DNA from: Limisphaerales bacterium | GTDB lineage: Bacteria; Verrucomicrobiota; Verrucomicrobiia; Limisphaerales; UBA11358 | Direction: 5' to 3' | Assembly: GCA_003133815.1 (NCBI GenBank) | Contig: PKZR01000281.1 | Location: 1 to 38,151, forward strand | DNA: 38,151 bases | Shown here: piece by piece, positions 33,083 to 38,151 of the stretch | Position numbering within the stretch: position 1 is the stretch's first letter | How the letters are laid out: every line of letters begins with the position of its first letter | The notes under the pieces: model-generated | Database searches by the model: none | What the model was told of the DNA's origin: nothing | The model's input: only the letters and a program-made list of their open reading frames with translations | Position numbers and translations under genes: made by a program

Positions 33083-34387
33083 GAACCTGACGAACCAAAC
33101 ATAGTGATCGGAAATCGTGACGGCTACGGAAAGCCGTTGCCTTTTGGCATATCTGCCAGCGACCAGCGGCAGCATATTTACATCATCGGAAAAACAGGAT
33201 CAGGAAAGACGACATTGCTCCGCAACCTGATTTTGCAGCACATCAAACTTGGACATGGCATTGGACTGATTGATCCGCACGGGGACTTGGCCGAAGAATT
33301 GTTACATCACATTCCGCCCAAGCGGGCTGACCACTTGGTATATTTTAATCCGGGTGACATTGAATTTCCAATCGGGCTTAACTTGCTCGCAAATGTCGCG
33401 CCGGATGACCGGCATCTTGTGGCATCCGGCATCGTGGGCGCGTTCAAGGGCATCTGGCGGGATTCATGGGGGCCGAGGCTTGAATATATCCTCTACAATG
33501 CGGTGTCAGCCCTTTTGGACTGCCGGAACGCAACCCTTTTGGGCGTCAACCGGATGCTCACGGATGACACATACCGGGCCAAAGTGGTCCGGCAGATCAA
33601 AGACCCATTCATCAAGGCGTTTTGGGCGGAGGAATATGCCAGATATGACGAACGGTTCAAACGCGAGGCCATCGCGCCCATTCAAAACAAGCTCGGCCAG
33701 TTTCTTTTGAACCCGGTGATCCGAAACATTTTGGGTCAAGTGAAGAACAAAGTGAGCATCCCATTTGTCATGGACAACCAGAGGCTGTTCATCGCCAACC
33801 TGTCGAAAGGCAGGCTTGGACACGACAAAGCGAATTTGCTTGGATCATTGCTGACAACGCAATTCCAGCTTGGCGCAATGGCGCGGGCGAACCGGCCAGA
33901 GGAAGAACGAAAAGATTTTTACCTATTCATTGACGAGTTCCAGAACTTTTCAACCAACGCGTTCGCGTCCATTCTCGCGGAAGCCCGAAAATATCGCTCA
34001 TGTCTGACGTTATCGCACCAATACATTGACCAGCTTCCGCTTCCGATCCGGCAAGCGGTATTCGGCAATGCAGGGACATTGATTTCCTTTCGCATCGGCA
34101 ATACCGATGCCGAAGTGATGGAAAAGGAATTCGGCAATACATTCCCGGCGAGTGTTCTGGTTGACCTTGACCGATATGAGGCGGCGGTGAAATTGCTGGA
34201 CGATGGAATGAATCGGGAACCGTTTCGGGCGAAGATGCTGCCTCCATTGGAAAACCGCGTTGGCCGGAAGGACAAACTCATCGCCCTATCGCGCGAACGG
34301 TTTGCCGTTCGGCGCGCGAAGATTGATGTAAAATTGAAGCGGTGGATGAATTCAAAGATAACTCCGCTACTGACAGACGAATCGTAA
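33047..34387 (+). CDS. TraD/VirD4-like DNA-transfer ATPase (coupling protein family)
   Basis: A 446-residue protein. Walker A (IIGKTGSGKTTLLRNLIL) is followed by GIGLIDPHGDLAEELL and VYFNPGD. Walker B with acidic residues is FYLFIDEFQNFSTNAFASILAEARKYRSCLTLSHQYIDQLP, the classic VirD4/TraG signature. No N-terminal TM helix is seen, so it is a soluble HerA/TraD-type protein. The reading frame is open well upstream of the ATG used; an alternative longer start is possible. It ends 11 bp from the convergent kinase gene. It indicates a conjugative or mobilisable element. Confidence 0.88.
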   Translation: MTRGLWEWRLVLEPDEPNIVIGNRDGYGKPLPFGISASDQRQHIYIIGKTGSGKTTLLRNLILQHIKLGHGIGLIDPHGDLAEELLHHIPPKRADHLVYFNPGDIEFPIGLNLLANVAPDDRHLVASGIVGAFKGIWRDSWGPRLEYILYNAVSALLDCRNATLLGVNRMLTDDTYRAKVVRQIKDPFIKAFWAEEYARYDERFKREAIAPIQNKLGQFLLNPVIRNILGQVKNKVSIPFVMDNQRLFIANLSKGRLGHDKANLLGSLLTTQFQLGAMARANRPEEERKDFYLFIDEFQNFSTNAFASILAEARKYRSCLTLSHQYIDQLPLPIRQAVFGNAGTLISFRIGNTDAEVMEKEFGNTFPASVLVDLDRYEAAVKLLDDGMNREPFRAKMLPPLENRVGRKDKLIALSRERFAVRRAKIDVKLKRWMNSKITPLLTDES

Positions 34388-34398
34388 TATCCATCATA

Positions 34399-35343
34399 TT
34401 AAAATTGTTGCTCATTTCCAAATTCCACAAAATCAGAAGCGCGGTGATAATGATCGAGACTGATGATTCCTGGACCCTCAACAAACATTTTTGCATAGCC
34501 AGAGCAAATACCCATTTTAAGAATTTCCAGTGATGTTTTATTTTGGGCAATGCCCAAAGCAAAAGCCCCTACCATTGCATCACCGCAGCCTATTACATCA
34601 AGATCGCCTTGCTCGTGTAGATTTGTTTTGGCTTGAACGTAATGTCTTTTTTCACGGTCAATCCATAAGGCTCCATTTTGACCCAATGACACCACCACAA
34701 TGTTGCTTTTTATCAGATTTGATGCCGTAGTCACGATCTCATCTATGTTGACAAGGTTTCTTCCAGCCAGCCTGGAAAGCTCTTCCAGATTAGGTTTTAC
34801 GAGCCTCACATTTTTACAGTCAATTTTACTTAACAAGGGAGGGTCAACATCCAGCAGAATAATTCCTTTGCGCTCGGAAATCAGGCGCACAAGCTTGTCC
34901 AAGTAGTCAGGTGGAGTTCCTATTGGAATGCTTCCCGACACAACAATCACGTCTCCTTCATTTATACTTGGATAAAGCGCCTTTTCAAGCTCATTTAGAT
35001 TTGATTCCGTGACATGATAGCCTTGGTTTTGGACATGACATATCAATTCAGCGTTCTTATTTACCAATGTGATGTTTTTTCGTGTCACCCCTTCACAGGC
35101 TATGACATGAGCCTTTATTTGAGGAGATATGGACGAAAACGAGTGAACTTCATTGGCTCCGCTAAAGCAATACAAGCCCACTTCTCCTCCTAAAGAAGCG
35201 ATGGCGCGCGAATTATTGACAGCCTTGCCAGCCAAATACTCCCTATAACCTTCAGAGCGGATAATCGCTCCAAGAGTAAATTGAGGTATTCTTATTCGGA
35301 TGTCTATGGCTGTATTTAATGATATTGCGTGAATGTTTCTCAT
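34399..35343 (-). CDS. PfkB-family sugar or nucleoside kinase
   Basis: A 314-residue protein of the 1-phosphofructokinase/ribokinase family: SLNTAID (D14), AGKAVNNSRAIASLG, VVSGSIPIGT, VKPNLEEL, VSLGQNGAL, and the catalytic GCGDAMVGAF with D255. The usual G-A-G-D is G-C-G-D here, and AGKG-x-NVS is AGKAVNNS; the substrate pocket may therefore differ from fructose-1-phosphate kinases. It should be active. It overlaps the TIR-DeoRC gene by 4 bp (35340-35343), so the two are translationally coupled. The kinase could make or remove the sugar phosphate sensed by the DeoRC domain. Substrate unknown. Confidence 0.85.
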   Translation of the reverse strand: MRNIHAISLNTAIDIRIRIPQFTLGAIIRSEGYREYLAGKAVNNSRAIASLGGEVGLYCFSGANEVHSFSSISPQIKAHVIACEGVTRKNITLVNKNAELICHVQNQGYHVTESNLNELEKALYPSINEGDVIVVSGSIPIGTPPDYLDKLVRLISERKGIILLDVDPPLLSKIDCKNVRLVKPNLEELSRLAGRNLVNIDEIVTTASNLIKSNIVVVSLGQNGALWIDREKRHYVQAKTNLHEQGDLDVIGCGDAMVGAFALGIAQNKTSLEILKMGICSGYAKMFVEGPGIISLDHYHRASDFVEFGNEQQF

Positions 35344-36677
35344 TTTGCGATTTGAATCTTATCCTTCGCCTTTTCGACCAGCTCCATGTAACGCGAATCT
35401 GTCCCACCATCATTGGTAATCAGTATAACATCGTCCTGAAATGTCCCAAAACACACTTCTTCAACAATGCCGATTTTTGAAATGTCACCGAGAATGAGCT
35501 TCTTCCTGCCGTTCTTCATGAGGCTCAATTTGTTTTTGGTTTCGGCGTTGCTATGGGTGGTAAAACCTTTTTCAAAATGAATACCATTAACTCCTATAAT
35601 CGAAAAATCTACACCGCCTAGCTGGTCGAAAATATTTTGAAGCTGAACGGATTCTTGACCTTGCTCTTCAATCACGGCAAGGGTGTTGGGGCGGACTCTG
35701 CCACCACCCAAGTATAACTTAAAACCACTATTTTCGTCATCGAACCCCAGTCGGGTTCCTGTTTCCAAAAAAATGTTCGCTGCACTGATTGAAGTTGTGA
35801 CAATTGAGATGTTAAAGAGGGATTTGTTTGCAAGGCGCGTGCAAAGAATTTTCGCCAGTTCGTCAGTTGTAGAACCGGCGTCTAAAGCAATTTTGTGACC
35901 AGATCGAATGTGTTGTGCGGCGACTTTTGCTATTTTTCGCTTCGCCTCGGCGGATATTTTGCCTTTCCATTTGTAATGCTCCTCTCGGACATAAAGCTCG
36001 AAACCATCATAAACAAGACCCGGAATTAAATCATTTTGAATGATCTTGCGCATCAATGTTTCAAAATCATTGGAGTTATAGTCCGGTGACTTTGATTTTA
36101 GAATGGCGTGCAGTTCGTCCACTTGCAGCGGTTTTGACTCTCGATACCCAAAGACAACCTGCCTGATTGAGTCTGCAATTTCATTTAACACTTCATCGGT
36201 TCGATCAATAACAGACGCCTTTGTCACGCTTGCCGGGCTTCTGAGCGATTGTATGTCCCTGCAAATCAGTGAAAAAAGTTCTGATGTAATTCGCTTGGAT
36301 AATGCGCGCACCGAATTTTCAGTGTAGTCCTCAAGTTTTAGATATTTTCGTTCCTTGATTATTTCGGGCTTGATATTATTCCATGCTTCTTTATCAACAA
36401 CAATAGGCAGGAGAAAAACCCTGTCCAACTTGCGCTCTTGCTCCAGTGTCCATGAAATCTCTTTCTCTACCCATGGTGAATTCACCGAAAAGGAATCAAT
36501 GAAAAGCAAAATATAGTCGGTTTCCTTTTTTATTGCGTTTTCCAGACTGTGTTCAATTGAATCGCCTATTAGAAGTTTATCTTCATCAATCCATGTATTG
36601 ATATGGTCGGGGAGAATCTTGCGAATTTCGCGAACTAACGGCTTTTGACCGCTGCTATGGCTAAAAAATATTCTCAT
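35340..36677 (-). CDS. TIR domain, winged helix and DeoRC sugar-phosphate sensor fusion
   Basis: A 445-residue protein. Residues 1-130 are a TIR domain: MRIFFSHSSGQKPLVREIRK, LENAIKKETDYILLFIDSFSV and NSPWVEKEI, with E73 at the NADase catalytic position (W-x-x-x-E). Residues about 180-235 look like a winged helix (VDELHAILKSKSPD...LIPGLVYDGFELYV). Residues 242-440 form a DeoR C-terminal sensor (IALDAGSTTDELAKIL, LYLGGGRVRPNTLAV, DFSIIGVNGIHFEKGFTT, KLILGDISKIG). DeoRC domains bind sugar phosphates in transcription regulators; here one is joined to a likely NAD-consuming effector. The coupled kinase gene follows. I know of no described system with this architecture. Confidence 0.85.
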   Translation of the reverse strand: MRIFFSHSSGQKPLVREIRKILPDHINTWIDEDKLLIGDSIEHSLENAIKKETDYILLFIDSFSVNSPWVEKEISWTLEQERKLDRVFLLPIVVDKEAWNNIKPEIIKERKYLKLEDYTENSVRALSKRITSELFSLICRDIQSLRSPASVTKASVIDRTDEVLNEIADSIRQVVFGYRESKPLQVDELHAILKSKSPDYNSNDFETLMRKIIQNDLIPGLVYDGFELYVREEHYKWKGKISAEAKRKIAKVAAQHIRSGHKIALDAGSTTDELAKILCTRLANKSLFNISIVTTSISAANIFLETGTRLGFDDENSGFKLYLGGGRVRPNTLAVIEEQGQESVQLQNIFDQLGGVDFSIIGVNGIHFEKGFTTHSNAETKNKLSLMKNGRKKLILGDISKIGIVEEVCFGTFQDDVILITNDGGTDSRYMELVEKAKDKIQIAK

Positions 36678-36732
36678 AAAATGTTTCCAGTTCCTGATTG
36701 CGACAGCAACAGCGCAACTTTGAGACGCATTG

Positions 36733-36762
36733 ATTATATTGCTTAAAATCTACGTCCCGCAA
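36733..36762 (-). promoter_or_regulatory. Sigma70-like promoter of the TIR/kinase operon
   Basis: On the minus strand TTGCGG (36757-36762) and TATAAT (36733-36738, perfect) are spaced 18 bp apart. Transcription would start near 36726, giving a leader of about 50 nt before the ATG at 36677. Confidence 0.6.
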
Positions 36763-36887
36763 GAACCAATCAATGTTGTGCCGTGTCTGTAAAATTTATT
36801 CACGGCCTTAAATTACCCTGCAAACTTGCCGCAAACGACAAACCTTGGCGCCTTCATTGACTGCCTGCCATCGTGCAAAATGGCGCG

Positions 36888-37790
36888 ATGGAATCACGCC
36901 TTCCACGATTCAACCGCGCCCCCATCGTTGCATCCATGCAGCTTGAGGAGCGCGACAGCCAGATCATCCGGCTCGTCCACCGGCACCGTTTTCTCCGTTC
37001 CGATCACATTGTTTCCTTCATGGGAGGCAGTCGGCAGCAGATTTTGCGACGATTGAAACTTTTGTATCACCACGGATATTTGGAACGCCCCCGTGCCCAA
37101 ATCCAATACTACGAGCGCGGCGGCTCCCGCAGCATTGCATACGGGTTAGGAAATAAAGGAGGGGTGGTGCTGCGGCAGCTTGGCATCACGGTGGATTCTG
37201 ATTCATGGACCGAAAAGAACCATGTCATCGGTCGGGTATATCTTGAACACGCCTTAATGGTGGCAGACGTGATGGCAGCGGTTGAACTCGCCTGCCGGAA
37301 ACATGGTGGCGTCCGGCTTCTCTACGAAGACGAGCTTGCACTTCCCATGGAACGTCAGCCGTTTGGTTGGCAGGTGAAGATTCAGAATGGTTTGAAACTT
37401 GGCGTCATCCCCGACCGTGTATTTGCATTGGATTTTTCAGATGCAAGTGGTCAAAACCAGCGTGTGCATTTCTTTCTTGAGGCCGACCGGGGAACCATGC
37501 CGGTCACGCGTCATACGCTTTCTCAAACTTCCTTTTTCCGCAAGCTGCTTGCATACGAAGCGACATGGACGCAGAAAATTCACCAGCGGTATCTTGGAAT
37601 CCATCGGTTCCGGGTGCTTGCCGTCACGATCAGTGCGGCACGGGTGAAATCAATTGGGGATGCGTGTTCCCAATTGAAACGCGGACACGGCTTGTTCCTG
37701 TTTGCCGATAAAACCATTTTGACCGGCGACATAATTTCTTCCGTCTGGCAGACCGGCAGGTCGGGGGAAATTGGGAGTCTGTTGGGTTAG
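36888..37790 (+). CDS. Replication-relaxation family protein
   Basis: The ATG at 36888 is used; a GTG at 36873 and an ATG at 36936 are alternatives. About 300 residues. The N-terminal wHTH (RDSQIIRLVHRHRFLRSDHIVSFMGGSRQQILRRLKLLYHHGYL) is followed by YERGGSRSIAYGLGNKG and a C-terminal alpha/beta part (FFLEADRGTMPVTR...SQTSFFRKLLAYEATW). This matches the replication-relaxation (MobC-like plasmid/ICE) family, whose members are found with conjugation genes. It supports the idea that 33-38 kb belongs to a mobile element. The stop overlaps that of the convergent gene at 37787. Confidence 0.75.
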   Translation: MESRLPRFNRAPIVASMQLEERDSQIIRLVHRHRFLRSDHIVSFMGGSRQQILRRLKLLYHHGYLERPRAQIQYYERGGSRSIAYGLGNKGGVVLRQLGITVDSDSWTEKNHVIGRVYLEHALMVADVMAAVELACRKHGGVRLLYEDELALPMERQPFGWQVKIQNGLKLGVIPDRVFALDFSDASGQNQRVHFFLEADRGTMPVTRHTLSQTSFFRKLLAYEATWTQKIHQRYLGIHRFRVLAVTISAARVKSIGDACSQLKRGHGLFLFADKTILTGDIISSVWQTGRSGEIGSLLG

Positions 37791-38113
37791 GATGCTGTTG
37801 AATCGTCCAAATAAACTTTAATTCCGAGATTAGCGGTTTCCAGTTCCAACGAGAAATCATCGGGAACTTGAACGGCATAGTAAAAATCGGGTTTGGCTCG
37901 CACGTTCAGCTTCGTCATCACAGATTCAGACAAATGAAAAATATTTGTGCTTATCGCCTTAGTCCGCAGGCAAGTGCCGTCCGCGAGTTCCACTTGAATT
38001 TTGGATCCTGGTGGCAGGCTTTTCTGCTTGCCGGCTTCGACGGGGTATCCGGGCAAAAGAAAATTGCCCCCTTCCATTTTTTCGCACGCATAGGCTTTGT
38101 AAAGAAGTTGCAT
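37787..38113 (-). CDS. Hypothetical protein, mobile-element associated
   Basis: A 108-residue protein: MQLLYKAYACEKMEGGNFLLPGYP, LPPGSKIQVELADGTCLRTKAIST, FYYAVQVPDDF. The pattern suggests a small beta-barrel domain (a basic ligand or sugar-binding fold such as an EF-Tu domain 3-like barrel), but I do not recognise a family. Convergent with the replication-relaxation gene, with which it shares 4 bp at the stop codons. An upstream gene could lie beyond the window. Confidence 0.6.
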   Translation of the reverse strand: MQLLYKAYACEKMEGGNFLLPGYPVEAGKQKSLPPGSKIQVELADGTCLRTKAISTNIFHLSESVMTKLNVRAKPDFYYAVQVPDDFSLELETANLGIKVYLDDSTAS

Positions 38114-38151
38114 AACAAAACCAAATTGAACCGCACCGAGGTTGTGACACA

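Noticed and set aside
33270..33710. Frame inside the transfer ATPase gene
   Set aside because: Out-of-frame overlap with a gene that has canonical VirD4 motifs.
1..38151. CRISPR array or tRNA/rRNA genes
   Set aside because: No regularly spaced repeats or cloverleaf-like patterns were seen on either strand; a small RNA gene could be missed by eye.

Overview
This 38 kb window looks like a piece of a chromosome from a verrucomicrobium, probably of the Pedosphaera/Limisphaerales type. The main clue is two prepilin-like proteins; one has the FTLIELLVVIAIIGILAAML leader and PALSKSK segment common in that phylum. Other clues are secreted TolB/Reg_prop-type propellers, a DUF1573-cytochrome c fusion and a Lys/Ala-rich protein with ARWAKxKA repeats. 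This assignment is inferred from protein style only; no rRNA or marker gene is present.

Left third (1-12770, all minus strand): a long array of envelope and secretory genes that reads right to left. It runs: pseudopilin, MauE/DoxX-like membrane protein, pseudopilin, zinc-ribbon/TolB-propeller/inactive S9-like protein, Gly-rich secreted protein, secreted hypothetical, DUF3592 protein, Reg_prop propeller, second Gly-rich secreted protein, second secreted hypothetical, and a DUF1573-cytochrome c protein cut by the window edge. The two Gly-rich proteins and the DNA upstream of them are an obvious duplication. It is nearly identical at the 5' end and unrelated at the 3' end, so a constant leader is joined to a variable C-terminus.

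Middle (12.8-16.9 kb): an HTH plus RuvC-like pair, a Lys/Ala-rich small protein with its own promoter and terminator, then a large serine recombinase preceded by two overlapping small genes (one HicA-like), and a small zinc-ribbon gene. The recombinase marks the likely start of a mobile or integrative region.

Right (16.9-38 kb): a defence-like cargo region. Four candidate conflict modules can be read. (1) An eight-gene minus-strand operon (23788 to 16911) has two membrane proteins, a lipoprotein, two very small proteins, a patatin-like lipase, a Trypco1-type protein and a trypsin-fold protease. (2) An OLD-family ATPase/TOPRIM nuclease, a small P-loop protein and a 44-residue membrane peptide. 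(3) A plus-strand operon of radical SAM enzyme, small protein and 1448-residue nuclease-STAND NTPase. (4) A TIR-winged helix-DeoRC fusion that overlaps a PfkB-family sugar kinase by 4 bp. Module 4 lies on the opposite strand between a TraD/VirD4-like DNA-transfer ATPase and a replication-relaxation family protein, so the region probably belongs to a conjugative or mobilisable element. A 180 bp multi-stem palindrome followed by an intrinsic terminator sits between module 3 and the transfer ATPase and contains no convincing gene.

The most promising undescribed systems are the TIR-DeoRC/PfkB pair, the radical SAM/STAND operon and the patatin/Trypco1/trypsin/lipoprotein operon. No tRNA, rRNA or CRISPR array was recognised. 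Family calls are from memory and motif reading; no database search was run.
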